A stretch of 64,000 bases of DNA from Chiua virens (Eukaryota > Basidiomycota > Agaricomycetes > Boletales > Boletaceae), in assembly GCA_019787685.1 (NCBI GenBank), contig JAHNUO010000014.1:496001-560000 (forward strand). Reading direction: 5' to 3'. Below are positions 22,888-34,750 of this stretch, piece after piece. The first letter of the stretch is position 1. Every line of letters starts with the position of its first letter. The position numbers and the translations under genes are program-made. The notes beneath the pieces are model-generated. The model was given only the letters and a program-made list of their open reading frames with translations. It searched no databases and was not told where the DNA came from.

Positions 22888-24780
22888 TGGCAAGAATGCA
22901 AAGGATGACATCAACTCAGAAGAACTTGAATTGTGGTTCTGTGATCCCATTGAGTGTATTTGTGAGGTAATTGACCATTCAATATTCAAGCAATCTATGT
23001 GTTATGCTCCTGAAAGGCTATACACAAGCACTACATGAATCAATGGACAGAAATTGGTAGTGGGACATATAGGTTTACAATAACCATGAAATTGACTCAG
23101 AGTCTGGCTTATGGTCCCATCATAGTTGTGGCTCCCCTCTAGAGCTACTATGGCTTTTGTGATCCTATCCTCTGATAAAACACAGTTGCCTGTGTTTCAA
23201 GGTGACAAGGCCATGTAGCCCATATATCTGACCATTGGTAATTCAGCCAAGGATGTATGGCAGCAGGCCTCATCACATGGTATAATTTTGCATAGGATAC
23301 ATACCCATCACACAGCTAGAAGGCTTTTCAGAGAAGGCAAAATCTCTCATGAAATATAAGCTATTTCATTTCTGCATAAGACATATGCTTACCTTGATGT
23401 TGCTATGATGTGTGCAGACTCCATTACTTGTTGGGTAGGGCCCATTCTCACAGTATGCATGACAAATTATTCTAAACAGTGCCTTGTGGTCTGCTGTATG
23501 GAAAACTATTGTCCACTGTGCAAAATGGTACCCATATCACATGGTAATCATGTTAATGGTGAGAGTGGGACCATGAATAACATGCCATATTTTATACACT
23601 ACTGGGAAGATCCACTCACTCCTGCCAAGGATAAGGATTATGATAAATTCAAAGAAGATGGACTATGTGCCATTAATCTACCTTTCTGGGCCACTTTACC
23701 TTATTGTGAGATCTTTGATGCATTAACACCAAATTTACTCCATCAACTCCACAAAGATATCTTCAAAGATAATCTTGTCAAGTGGTATACAAACATCATT
23801 GGAAAGGATGAGGTTGACACACATGTTTCAAGGCAATGACTTCATACCATGGCCTTTATCACTTTCAAAATGGAATCTCAGGTGTTTCTCAGTGGACCAG
23901 TAAAGAACATAGAGAAATAGAGAAAGTATTCACTAATCTGGTAGCAAGTGGGCAACACCCACATTTGGTGACAGCCATATGATTAACCCTTGATTTTGTT
24001 TTCCATGGATCCTTGTACAACCATACAAACTGGTCTCTGAATATGCTCAAGAATGCACTAAACAACTTCCATCCACAAAAGGAAATATTCATTTAGCTTG
24101 GCAGGTGTGACTCAAGTCACTTTAACATACCCAAGATTCATGCCATGGAGCCTATGTCTTTCTTATCTGGCAGTTTGGATCAGTGAATGGCTTCAACACT
24201 AAGTCACCTGAGCATCTCTACATTGACTATGCAAAAGAGGCTTACCATGCAAGTAACAAGAAGGATTATACAATCCAAATAACCATATGGCTGCCATCAA
24301 GAAGCCATTGATCAGCAAACAGTGTTCTTGGAATAGTGCCAGCAAGCTAAGGATGTTAGAGACACCAAAGGAATTCTTGCCAATAGGAGTATGTGAAGAT
24401 ATCAAGATGAGGGATGAAGCAAAAGGATTATCAGTGTTATAGGGGAAAGAAGCCATACTAGTAGTGCAGGTAAGACCACAAGTACCTGGTTTGGTAAACA
24501 CCTTAACCACTATTTTGTGCAATGTTCCTATGCACTCTTCCCTTCACCTTCACCATGTCCCTGCAAGCCAGATCATTCAAGACAATCATATCGCCCACTT
24601 CCTGGAATATCTCCTGAATATCTCAGGTCTCTCAGCATTCCATTCACTCCCCAATCTTTCAACATATTCAATCTTTATTCACACCTTGTATTTCAATTAC
24701 CACCTATCCTTGAGGTTAGTGCTTCCAAATCAATGAGCACTGTGCATGTATCTCCACCCCATGTATGCCATCTTACATAG
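22888..24780 (+). pseudogene. Plavaka-type transposase, core and C-terminus (Plavaka-1)
   Basis: The frame continues from 18747: EELELWFCDPIECI (about 22920), ATMAFVILSSDKTQLPVFQGDK (about 23140), YLTIGNSAKDVW, then DSITCWVGPIL...CLVVCCMENYCPLC (about 23415-23520). A long open piece (23405-23839) contains LTPNLLHQLHKDIFKDNLVKW, a hallmark of this family; my recollection is that most members have Asp where this copy has Asn (TPN). Downstream are GISGVSQWT-like remains, HFNIPKIHAME and EHLYIDYAKEAYHASNKKDY (about 24215), and QLPPILEVS (about 24700). There are many stops and no intact product. CpG is almost absent. Confidence 0.85.
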
Positions 24781-25092
24781 GTGACCTACAGAGTATGCTC
24801 ACCTTGATTTTGCATTGATGCATTCCAATAATCCAAATCCTTGCACAGACAAGATAGCCATTGAAGATGAGCAGGAAGAATTTTATCCCCTATAATAGTT
24901 GTCACTGACCTTGCCAGCCTAAGTCTACATGTTACACAAGTCCTGGCTATTTTCTCAATGGCAGAATACTTTCCTTCAAACAAGAGACTTGGAGTAAATT
25001 TAGGCCTTTTGTCTACTTGAATGGTTTACTCTATTTTGTGCCAAGGATCCACACATGTAGCAAATTGTACATTATCTCTTATGCATGTCAAA
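24781..25092. other. Tail of Plavaka-1 or flank; no gene seen
   Basis: About 310 bases separate the last Plavaka match from the LTR1 copy. I see no open frame with a recognisable motif and no terminal inverted repeat for the Plavaka element. Confidence 0.3.
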
Positions 25093-25786
25093 TGCACTAC
25101 AGGTACCAACCTATGTTCAATCCACAAGGCTTACCCTTGCCTCCATTTACTCAGCAAGAGCTTAACCCTTTGTCCATTCTGCTTCCTTTCCTTTCAATTT
25201 GATCATATGACTCCAGTCTAACCCATTGTTCCATCATTCCTATTTTACTTCCTCTTCCACTGATCTGTTAGGAATTCTCTTCACTTCCACCATCATTCTG
25301 ATGGCTTCCACTTTTCATTTCTGCTTTCATTCCATTTGTTGCCTCTGCAATGTACATTTCCTTTTGGCCCTTTGGCTAGTTCTGCTCTTCCTGGCCAACC
25401 CTTTGTCCCCAGTCTATGATACATATTGTAGCAATACTTTGTATTCTTTAGTCTTGATTCTCCACAATCTAGCTGAGTATCTCTGCTCCTCCTTGGGCTT
25501 CACCTAAGCCACCCTTTGTTGCTGTGACCAACATTCAGCTCCTCGGTCCACCCCAATCACAAGGGGAAGTCTTTGGTCCTTTGGGTATACATTTCCAACA
25601 GGATGCTCTCAGCAATGCCTGGGTTCTATCTTCGTCTCACTGATAGTAATCTGCTAACCAGTAACCCTCCTTGAACTCTTCAGTGCACCATGTACATATC
25701 AAGTGGTGGTTGTTTGAGTTATCACAGCCACTTGATACTTAGTGCTTTTGTGGCTACACTAGGGCCTACCTGGGACTATTGTAATA
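25093..25786 (+). mobile_element. LTR1 solo LTR
   Basis: The sequence matches the gypsy1 LTR from GCACTACAGGTACC to the terminal GGGACTATTGTAATA. The conserved GGGGAAGTCTTTGGTCC, ACCAGTAACCCTCCTTGAAC and AAGTGGTGGTTGTTTGAG stretches lie between. Possible target duplications are TCAAA (25088-25092) and TCAAG (25787-25791), with one mismatch. The first about 60 bases of the canonical LTR appear deleted. It is CpG-poor, so older than the copies at 1 and 32555. Confidence 0.75.
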
Positions 25787-25790
25787 TCAA

Positions 25791-26370
25791 GAGCACCTCT
25801 GTGCACAACCCCACCAACCAAACTCCAATCCCCTGTGCTTTACATGCTGAGATAAACTTGAAATACTCCATCTTCTGTTGTCAATGATGCTATCGTGTGA
25901 GATCATAGAGGTATCAATGATGGTGGTGGTGAAAAGAACATGGATGTATGCATGGAAGGCAAGGGCAAAAGAGATTACATTCACTTCACCAAGAGAAGAA
26001 AATGAAGGGAGAGAAGTGAAGGAAGAAGTTGTAGAATAGCTATAGTAGTTATGTGGCATAAACATGAAAGAGGATAGTTCATGTCACCAACAAGAGTGAG
26101 AACAGGAGGGGTGAATGAATCATGTGATGTCCACACCACAAGATCAGATAATGATGATGTTCATATTACCAGGTTGAAAAGGAGCAAGAATAGAACAAAT
26201 GATTTGAATGCATACCAAGAGTGCCTCTGTGCACAACCAATCAACCAAACTCCAATGTCCTGCACTTCACATGTTGAGATCACTTGAAATACTGTGTCTT
26301 CTGTTCTCAACAAATTGTGGCCAGTGTGAGGTCACATAGATATCGGTGATGGTGATGGTGAGAAGTAAAC
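25791..26370. repeat. Direct repeat pair, about 427 bp apart
   Basis: A segment of about 145 bases beginning GCACCTCTGTGCACAACC at 25791 recurs at about 26220 in the same orientation with moderate divergence. Both copies contain CCAACCAAACTCCAAT and the GGTGATGG/GGTGGTGG tract. This indicates either two copies of a short unit or terminal direct repeats of a small element. No coding content was recognised between them or in 26371-27087. Confidence 0.55.
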
Positions 26371-27087
26371 TTGACAATAATGGTGTTGTCTGGATCACCA
26401 CAAATGATTACCTAACTGTGGTCAGTGTGTTATCATCCATCACTTGCACAAATAATGACCCAATTGTGACACATTCATCACAAACTTGTCAATGTGCAAA
26501 GGGTATTAAGTTTCTCTGATCATACAATTGTTACACTACCTTAACACCTTACTAGATAGAGCAATGACAAGATGAAAGCAAGGATGAGAGTGGACATAAA
26601 GTATATGATTCAATATCCAAGATTAAGTAACTGAGTGTCCAAATGTAAATAGAAGAAGAAAAATAAACTACACAGAAAAAATAAGATGTATTACAAATAT
26701 GCAAGATCAATCAAATGGTCATGTGGAAATGGTGAAAATAAAGAGTTGTGTTGCATGTACTGAGACCTTGCATAGTTTTCAGTGTATTTTCAGCAGCTTT
26801 GTGACATCTTTGGAAGACATTCCTCAACCATTGTTGATGAGTCTTGAACAAGCCATGAATATTGGTGGATATACTTGCTAGATGGCTTTGAAACCAGTTT
26901 TATTCTCCTGAGTCCATTGACTGACCCAGTAGTCACTGCTATAAGATATTTCTTCAGCATCAGCAAACCACTTCTTGCTTGACATTACTGTCAAGTGTTG
27001 TGGAGTAGCTACAGTTAGTCAGCTAGGTCCAGGCTGGGCAATTCTGTCAAGTAGGCATTTGACTGTGCAGAACTATGTGATGCTATT

Positions 27088-27385
27088 TAGTATTTTAAAG
27101 TCCAGTCCAGTCCAGTTGTCCATGGTCCAAATGAGGTAACCGGACTGCAACTGGTCTTATTAAGCTTCCAGAAGCGGTAGGACCGGTTCAGACCAGCTTC
27201 TCGCAAGGACTGGCTTAGTCATCAGTGTACCGAATCTAGAATAGATTCTTGCCTTTCTGGGCGTCCAATGTTCGTGGGAATAGGTCCAGAAATGACCGAG
27301 ATATCATCATTTTCGCATCACATGTTATCTACAGGGGTTATTGACTGATCTGCAATAGAGATCACAATCGCGAGAGGTATATTCG
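27088..27385. mobile_element. hAT2-family MITE, left fragment
   Basis: It begins TAGTATTTTAAAGTCCAGTC and follows the MITE at 8165 closely for about 300 bases, with indels. Shared blocks include CTTTCTGGG, TCCAGAAATGACC and CTGCAATAGAGATCACAAT. It ends abruptly at AGGTATATTCGCC, where the LINE starts. It retains several CpG sites that are TG or CA in the copy at 8165. Confidence 0.78.
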
Positions 27386-27669
27386 CCAAGCTTCTTTCCT
27401 TCATACCACGTGGCACCCCCACTAGGACCCCAAAAAACCTTCGGTAAGGAAAGCACGAAACAGCCTCAAGAGCCCAGCAATCTTGCAAAATCCATCCAAA
27501 AATCCTCTTCCCTCCACCTTATCATCTTTCCTCTACTCTAACAACTATCCAACCACCTAATATTCACCCATCTTCTGAGAATAGACCACCTACATTCATA
27601 TGACCAGCTTGAGGGATCACATGCCCTCCGGTAAACCACCCCCGGCCCCCACCCGTATCAAACCCACTA

Positions 27670-29025
27670 GACCTGGAATGGGCCAGAGAATGCAACGGCA
27701 ACAATCTAGCCAATCTTTTCCCAAAGGAACTTGTCGCCAAAGCCAACCTGGCACTTGAACACCTCTTCAATAAGGACAGGTACAAGAACACGATGTGATG
27801 CCTCAGCACACGTTCTGCAAGGGAAAAGATCCTACTCTTGAAAATGGACAGCAGGGATAGCGCAGAGTGGTTAAAGGAAAAAGCCAACAAGGCAAGCTTC
27901 ATCACCTACTTCAGAGCTGACTTCACATTTCTAGACACACTATACCAAACAATCACAGAGTTCATCCCAGTCTCCCTAGACATGGATGTACCATCAGCGA
28001 TCTCTTGTGTTGAGCACAGCTCCAGTTTGGCCCAAGAATCCATCCAAAAGATTACATGGGTCAAGCGACCAAACCTCTGGAGAAAAGACCAAAAGGTAGC
28101 CCACACTATTGTATCCTTTGCCTCCATGGAGGCCGCAAATAAGGCCATCAGATACGGTATGAACATAGAAGGGAAAAAGGTCACAGCCCACCGAACCCAC
28201 CCAGAACCCACCCACTGCTACAAATGTCAAAAACTAGGTGACCACTTCGCCAGCAACTGCCCGTTAATCAACGAAACATGTGGCACATGCAGAGAGCACG
28301 ACCACACCACAAAGGACTGCAAGACTGACATACCTGAACACCGTTTCTGCATCAATTGCAACAGGAAGGGCCACATGTCATGGGATTGCAACTGTGAATC
28401 CTTTGCTGCAGCAAGGGAAAAGCTAGCCAGACAAAACAAGGAGATCAACCTCAAATTTTTCCCCACCCCAGATAACCCACTCACATGGATCCCCATCCAT
28501 AACAAAACTGAAACCCAGCCTCACCCTCACACCCCTCCTCCCCACCAACACCAATCCCCCCTGGAACAGGAACCCAGCTCAGAAGAAACCATCAGAATGA
28601 GAGAGGCTGAACATCGACAACTCCAATCAATTGCTGCAACTGCAAACACCACCAACCCCCCCCCCCCCCTCATGCCCCCCCTGGCCACCCCACCCCCCTC
28701 CCAATCACCAAAACCAAAACCAAAACCAAATCACCCCTCTGCCTGCTACCTTCCCAGGAAAGCAAGGAAACCCAGATGGATTTGTTGTAAAACACCCTGC
28801 CACCCCCCATCCCCCATCCCCTGCCACCCTCCTCCCTCTCAGCAGAACCAGAGGATAACATCTCCAGTTTCCATATCCCATATGCAGCCAACATCGAAGA
28901 CATCCTTGCTTTCGACCCATGAACAAAAACGCTCATGCTCCCTGACCGTTGGAGTGTCAAAACCTCCACATCTGGCAACAGAACATGAACAAAGTGAAAT
29001 CAGCCCAGCAGCATTTCCTCCATAA
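27670..29025 (+). pseudogene. LINE ORF1, gag-like protein with three zinc knuckles
   Basis: ORF1 proteins package LINE RNA. An upstream region (LANLFPKELVAKANLALEHL, about 27700-27760) is in frame with the long open frame starting at the ATG at 27838, separated only by a TGA at 27796-27798. The open part has 395 codons. Domains: an N-terminal RRM-like region (TIVSFASMEAANKAIR, about residues 90-105), then CYKCQKLGDHFASNC, CGTCREHDHTTKDC and CINCNRKGHMSWDC (residues about 120-180). The C-terminal tail is Pro/His/Gln-rich with a run of Cs at 28658-28670. Apart from the one stop it is well preserved, one of the longest open frames in the window. Confidence 0.82.
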
Positions 29026-31868
29026 CCTTCACCCCCACGACTATGACATGGCAGCCATCCAGGAACTGGTAATCAACCCTGTAAACCTCACTATAGCTGA
29101 CTCGAAATGGAACATCGTGTACCCATCCACCCACAATGTCACAAACGCTGCCCACACCCAATCTATTCTCTTCATCAACAAAAAGCTATCCATGGAACAC
29201 TGGGTGCATCGTCCTGATTGAATCCCTGGACATAATAGCCATCAAAATCAGAAGACCTTGGGGAAAAATCAGAATATACAATGTGTACAATGATGGAACC
29301 CACAGAGACACCCTCGCACTTCTAGAGTGCCACTTCACTGACCAATACAACAAGGACCGCAACTCTCCCTGGAATGGCAGACTGATCCTCTTAGGCAACT
29401 TTAACCGACATCACTTCTTATGGGACCACCTGAACAACTCCCACCTCTTCACCCCATCCAACATCCAAGTGGCACAAACCCTCCTCAACCTAATATCCAC
29501 ATACAGCCTAGACATGGCTCTTCCCACCAGCACCCCAACTTTCTGATCCACAGTGACAGGGAGCCTCACACACCCAGACAATGTTTTCTGCTCTGAGCAT
29601 CTCATGGAATCTATCACCAGATGCGAGGTAGAGGAACACCTCATGCCCATGCAAACTGACCACTTTCCCATTATCTCCACATTCATGTTATCACCAGAGT
29701 ACACTAATCCCCCCCAGGCACAATTTCAAAGCAACAGACTGGAAAAAATTCCTATCTGCTCTAGAAACATGCTTACAAAATCTCCCTCAACCAGAACTGC
29801 TAACTTCAGTCAACAAGACCCATGAGACACTAGACAGCATTAACTGCACCATCACAGAATCAGTTGAACTGCACGTTCCCCTCACAAAACCCTCACCATA
29901 TGCGAAGCGATGGTGGACACCAGAACTAAGTGTGACTAACAAACAAATAAAACATCTCTCCTACAGATCCAAAGCGCGGAAACACATTCACATTGACCCC
30001 ACTCACCGGGAACTATGCAAAACCCACACCGCCTACGCAAAGCAAATCCAACAAGCAAAAGTAGAGCACTGGAACAACTACCTGGAGGAGGTAAACATTA
30101 CCAACATATGGCAGGCTCACAAATACCTCACAGACGAACCATTGGATTACTTCATCTTGAGAATAACGACACTACGCCAATCCCCTAATCACCCACTCCT
30201 GGACAAGCAAACCAACCAGACCAAGAGCGAATTGCTCTATGACACATTCTTCAAACCTGTGCCCAAATGACATCCTGGATTTCTCACACATGCGATACCC
30301 AAACCTGGTTTGTCCCTTCTCCAACATCACTGACAACCAAATCCACCAAGCTATCAAACAGTTATCTCCTTATAAAGCACCTGGCCCTAATGGGGTCTGT
30401 AATGTGGTGTACAGTAAAGCAGCTGACATCCTTGTCCCCAATTTAGGCCCTATATTCTGAGCCACATTTGATTTGGGTTTTACCCAGACAAATGGCGAGT
30501 ATCCTCGACTGTTGTCCTGAGAAAACCTTGGAGATCAGATTACTCGCTTCCCAAAGCATATTGTCCCATTGCACTGCTGGACACAATGGCAAAGATCCTA
30601 TCATTGTGTGTCACAGATGACTTCACATACATGGCAGAGCGCCATGGCCTCTTACCACCCACTCACTTCGGGGGCAGACCTGGCCACTCCACCATTGATG
30701 ACTTCCTTCACCTTCTCACTAAATTCACTTTCAACTCTTGGGCTCACCCTACTGACAATTTCATATCCACACTCTTCCTTGACATCAAAGCCACTTTCCC
30801 AAGCATGGTCATAGAAAGACTTATCCACAACATGAGGAAAAAGGGAATCCCAAAAGAATACACAGATTGGTACCAATGCTGCCTAAAGGAGTGGTGAACT
30901 GTCCTCAAATTTGATGACTTCACATCCTCCCCTTTTCAGATACCCATCAGACTCGATCAGAGATGCCCCCTATCGCCCATTGCTTTTCTGTTCTACAACA
31001 CTGACCTGATCAGTCTAGCCAAAGGAAAGAAGGACCAAATAGGATTAGGGTTTATTGATGACACTGCTTTTGCAGCAAGGGGTAAATCATATGAAGAGGC
31101 AAATGAGAAGCTGAGGGAGATGATGGAAGGGGAAGAGGGGGGCGCCTAAAATGGGGAAAGGACCACTATGCCGATTTCAAACTTGAAAAAACAGCACTTC
31201 TCTGTGTCTCACGCTTATGGGCTCCAGACCCTCAACAAAAGAGAAAGTCAATTCCGGTACCCCATCCGTTCATCATTATCCACGGACACTGCATCAAACC
31301 CTCAACTAGCTATAAATTTCTTGGGATCATTGTAGACCACGAACTTCAATTCAAACAACACACTGCTTACACATTATCCAAAGGCATAAAGTATGTACTT
31401 GCATGCAAAAGAATAACAAAAACATCAAAAGGAATAAAATCAAAAATGATCAAAAAGTTATATGAAGCAGTAGTAATTCCAAAAGTTTTGTACAGAGTGG
31501 ACATTTGGGGATGGCACATGTTGGAAAAGGGGAGAGGGAAGAAGGACAATGGATGGTGGGCAAGAGGGTTTGGAAAGAAACTAGATTCAATTCAGTGCCT
31601 CACCACGCTTCATATCTTGGGAGGAATGCGCTCAACAGCATCCAACGCCCTCTTTGCTCATGCCAATCTCCCACCAGTACCAGCCCTCACTTGTAGATTT
31701 TGCACTAACGCAACTCTCAGACTCATTACACTACCACTGTCATACCCCCTGTGCTCCCACATCATAGCCACCATGCACCGTCGCTCACCACACAAATCCC
31801 CTCTACATCATCTGACAAACACATTCAACTACAACCCCAGGCTCCACGAGACAATCCTACCAGTATGA
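28949..31868 (+). pseudogene. LINE ORF2: AP-like endonuclease plus reverse transcriptase
   Basis: ORF2 nicks target DNA and reverse-transcribes the element RNA. The endonuclease begins IWQQNMNKVKSAQQHFL (about 28960), followed by DMAAIQELVINP, LILLGNFNRHHFLWD (about 29390) and LMPMQTDHFPI (about 29650). The reverse transcriptase part starts near 29900 (KRWWTPELS). It contains LSPYKAPGPNGVCN (about 30380), HFGGRPGHSTIDDF (about 30670), TLFLDIKATFPSM (about 30780) and the active-site box GFIDDTAFA (about 31048-31075). The thumb follows with YKFLGIIVDHELQF (about 31310). At least three stops (29521-29545 region, 30458, 30894) and frame changes inactivate it. No RNase H domain was seen. Confidence 0.82.
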
Positions 31869-32000
31869 CACAACCCAAAATGGTCCCCAGACATCTGTCT
31901 CTGCGTCAAGGTGTTACAATGTAAGGAATAGATATTCCTTGTGCTCATAAAGCACATTCCCACCACTCACCATCTGAATCTGAATCTGAATCCAAACCAT

Positions 32001-32554
32001 CCATCCACTCAAATCCGTTGTTACTTGCTCAATCATATGGATGAACTCATCTGGATTGCTGTACCTGCACTCATTTTGTCTCGGACTCTGTTATTTCTTT
32101 TTAATGCTCCTTATTTGTACTTAGCATTGGCTAGACCATGTCATGCAGCCCTTGCAGGGACGTTCAGGTGCCTCTCGAACTTTATACCATATGAAAACTT
32201 TCTTTTTATCATTATCCTTACTTAGGACAAGTCTGAGGGTATTCCCGAGGACTATAAAATTCACTGTATTGACAAAATACAGTAGCTTTTGCCCATGTGC
32301 ATCTGTCTCACATCATTTTCAGTCGACATTCGTTGTCTCTCACTCTCATGTTTTATCAATCCAGATTTGGACTGCTGTGTCCGCTTTTTCATCCGTTTTA
32401 ATCTGAATTTGCCCCGGATTCATCTCAGACTACTCAAAATCTATTTCTCGTCATTCACCAACTCAGTGTTGTCCCTGGGTTGAACAGAATTGCATTCATT
32501 CACCCTCTTTTCTATTCTTTCAATCCCCCTGAGTATTGCACTACAGCCGGGATT
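32001..32554. other. Pyrimidine-rich spacer between LINE and gypsy1
   Basis: No coding motif is visible. A TATAAAA-like box near 32255 and the T/C-rich composition would fit an LTR or LINE 3' sequence, but it has no second copy elsewhere in the window. The gypsy1 LTR might start further left than I have placed it. Confidence 0.3.
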
Positions 32555-33310
32555 TATTACCTTCAACGATTCATCTTTTTCTCTTGCTTTTACTTTGCTT
32601 TTACTACACTCGGTACTACAGGTACCTCTCACATTCAATCCGCAAGGCTTACCCTTGCCTTGGATTACTCGGCAAGGGCTTAACCCTTTGCCCCATTTCC
32701 TGTTCTTTCTCTGATCTGATTACGCAACTCTGGTCCAACCTGTTGTTCCATCATTACTTCCTTCCACTTCCTGATCTGCTAGGAATCGCCTTCATTTCCA
32801 CTGTCACTACTGATGGCTTCTGCATTTTACCTTTTATACTTTCGTCCGTCCAGTGCTCCTGCCCTGCACAACTCCTTTTGGCCCTTTGTCAGTTCCACTC
32901 TTCCTGGCCACCCTTTTGGACCCTTGGTCCATGCACAATATTCGTAGTATAAATACTGCGCAGTGATACTCCTATACCTCAGTCTTGATCTATGCAATCT
33001 AGCTAGTATCACTGCTCCTCTTTGGGCTTAACCTAAGCCATCCCTTGTCACTGCAACCAATGTCCAGCACCTTGGTCTACCCCGATCGCAAGGGGCACTC
33101 TTCGGTCCTTCGGGTATAGATTCCTAAAAGGACGCTCTCAGCAATGCCTGAGTTCTAACTCGTCTCACTGGTAGCAATCTGCTGACCAGTAACCCTCCTT
33201 GAACTCTTCAGCACACCACATACCAAGTGGTGGTTGTTTGAGTTATCACAGCCACTTGGTACTTAGCGCTTTTGCATCCACGCTAGGCCCTACCTGGGAC
33301 TATCGTAACA
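32555..33310 (+). mobile_element. Gypsy1 5' LTR (LTR1 family)
   Basis: The right end CTATCGTAACA at 33310 matches the end of the solo LTRs, and the gag region follows about 120 bases downstream. The left end is approximate. The solo copy at 53571-54331 has canonical TGTTAT...ATAACA ends and 761 bp, and alignment to it puts the start near TATTAC at 32555. CpG content is high. I did not recognise a tRNA primer binding site just after 33310. Confidence 0.8.
32948..32955 (+). promoter_or_regulatory. TATA-like box of the LTR1 promoter
   Basis: TATAAATA sits in the middle of the LTR, followed by a conserved GCAGTGATACTCC stretch. The box is kept in the copies at 1-410 (about 33-42) and is altered in the older copies. 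The position is typical for the U3/R boundary of a gypsy LTR; the transcription start itself is not determined. Confidence 0.45.
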
Positions 33311-34098
33311 TAAGATCAAGACTAGCTTCCTCAGCCTGCCACCGTGCAGTAGCTGCCCACCATTTCTTCAGGACGACCCCCCACTTGTCCACTCCTCAAC
33401 CCTAGTTGAAGTCTTCGGACATCTAACACCCCTTTGTCTGATTTATCCAATGATAACCCTGAACCCACCTCGCCTTCTTCTGAACTCCAGGAGGATGACC
33501 TCGACATCAACATTGAATGCTCTGACTCTGAAGACGAAACCCAGCAACTAGCTGAATGTCTTACCACCTCACTCGACATACCAAGTCTTGCCTCGTTCAC
33601 ATTACCTATGACCCCAAGGAACCCTATTCCTGGACCGGCATCTATCCAGCGCCCAGCCATTGTCTATACCCCGGTACCTTTGCCAACCACTCCCACCACC
33701 TTGTCTAGCAACATGTCTAGCAAGGCAGTCAAGCTTCGCCATGAAAAGCCCTCCACCTTCGACAGGTCCTATGACCGCGCCATACCTTGGCTCAATGACG
33801 TAGCAACATACCTCTTCGTCAATGACCCCATCTATGACACAGATAACAAATGTGTTGCCTTTGCCCTTTCGTTTATGACAGAGGGATTCACTAAGACTTG
33901 GGCTGATACATTCCACACCAAGGCTATTCCCCTCCACTCCTTTGGGAGTTGGACCAACTGGTAGACAGAGTTCCGAAAGGACTTTGAACACCACAACACC
34001 AAGGGTGATGCCATCACCTGGCTCTCCACCACTCGGGTAACCCGCAATGAGGACGTCCCCTTTTACATCTCCTCATTCTGCAACAAGGTTGCCACCGC

Positions 34099-34455
34099 TA
34101 GGGTTCTGCATGGGTACACCCATGGGTATCAGAGCTCATACCCATACCCATACCCACCCAAAACCCATACCCATGCTGTGGGTATGGGTTTTCCTGTGGG
34201 TATCAAAAATTGTACCTATGGCTTTAGTAGTACCAAGCCTAAACTATAGACTAAACCTTGTTCTAAACATCATATCTATACTCATTCTGCTATCTTATAC
34301 CTTATCCTAACTTAGCTAAACCTCACTCACTCATGGTAAGCCATCATCATCATCACCCTCACCTTGCTATGGACCCACTGTCCCCACAGTGTGGGTATGG
34401 GTATGGGTATGGGTATCCAAAGTCCAACCCATACCCATACCAATGCAGATCCCTA
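34099..34455. mobile_element. TACCCA-rich hAT MITE inside gypsy1 gag
   Basis: This is a 357-bp insertion with ends TAGGGTTCTGCATGGGTA and (inverted) TAGGGATCTGCATTGGTA. A perfect 8-bp duplication GCCACCGC flanks it (34091-34098 and 34456-34463). The subterminal TACCCA/TGGGTA arrays resemble those of hAT1, so it is probably a non-autonomous relative of that family. It has no coding content of its own and almost no CpG, in contrast with the CpG-rich gag around it. Confidence 0.93.
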
Positions 34456-34530
34456 GCCACCGCCACCCTCACCAGATTGGATTCAGTTCTGATCAACTTC
34501 TTTGCTGCTGGCCTTCCCCCTTTGCTCATG

Positions 34531-34750
34531 CACAGGATCCAGGGAATGGACACAGTACCCACAACCATCAACAAGTGGTACTCCCAGGCCATTCACTTCA
34601 AGACGCAGTGGGAGCGCACAGACAAGATCACTTGTTGCAACGCAGGATCCAGGGAATGGACATGGTACCCACAACCATCGACAAGTGGTACTCCCAGGCC
34701 ATCCACTTCAAGACACAGTGGGAGTGCGCAGACGAGATCACTCATCACAA
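34531..34750. repeat. 110-bp tandem duplication in gag
   Basis: The stretch from CAGGATCCAGGGAATGGACA occurs twice with a period of 110 bases and about a dozen differences, including AAGTGGTACTCCCAGGCC in both. As 110 is not a multiple of three, the second copy is in another frame. The divergence between the copies suggests the duplication is old or was already present before this element inserted. Confidence 0.85.

Larger units (their letters stand above)
27386..32000 (+). mobile_element. LINE retrotransposon, Tad1-like
   Basis: The two-ORF organisation (zinc-knuckle ORF1, then endonuclease and reverse transcriptase in ORF2), the lack of LTRs and the protein similarities to Tad1-type fungal LINEs define the class. 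The region is more CpG-rich and C-rich than its surroundings. The 3' tail near 31972-31995 contains a tandem CTGAAT repeat, which may mark the LINE 3' end. I could not identify target duplications. The 5' end adjoins a truncated MITE. Confidence 0.82.

Noticed and set aside
25791..26370. CRISPR array
   Set aside because: Only two diverged long repeats with no regular short spacers, and the sequence is fungal.
27906..28505. Minus-strand open frames over LINE ORF1
   Set aside because: They are antisense to the zinc-knuckle ORF1 and arise from its composition.
28658..28670. A long C run as a biological signal
   Set aside because: It lies in a Pro-rich coding tail of LINE ORF1 and is also a likely site of sequencing or assembly error.
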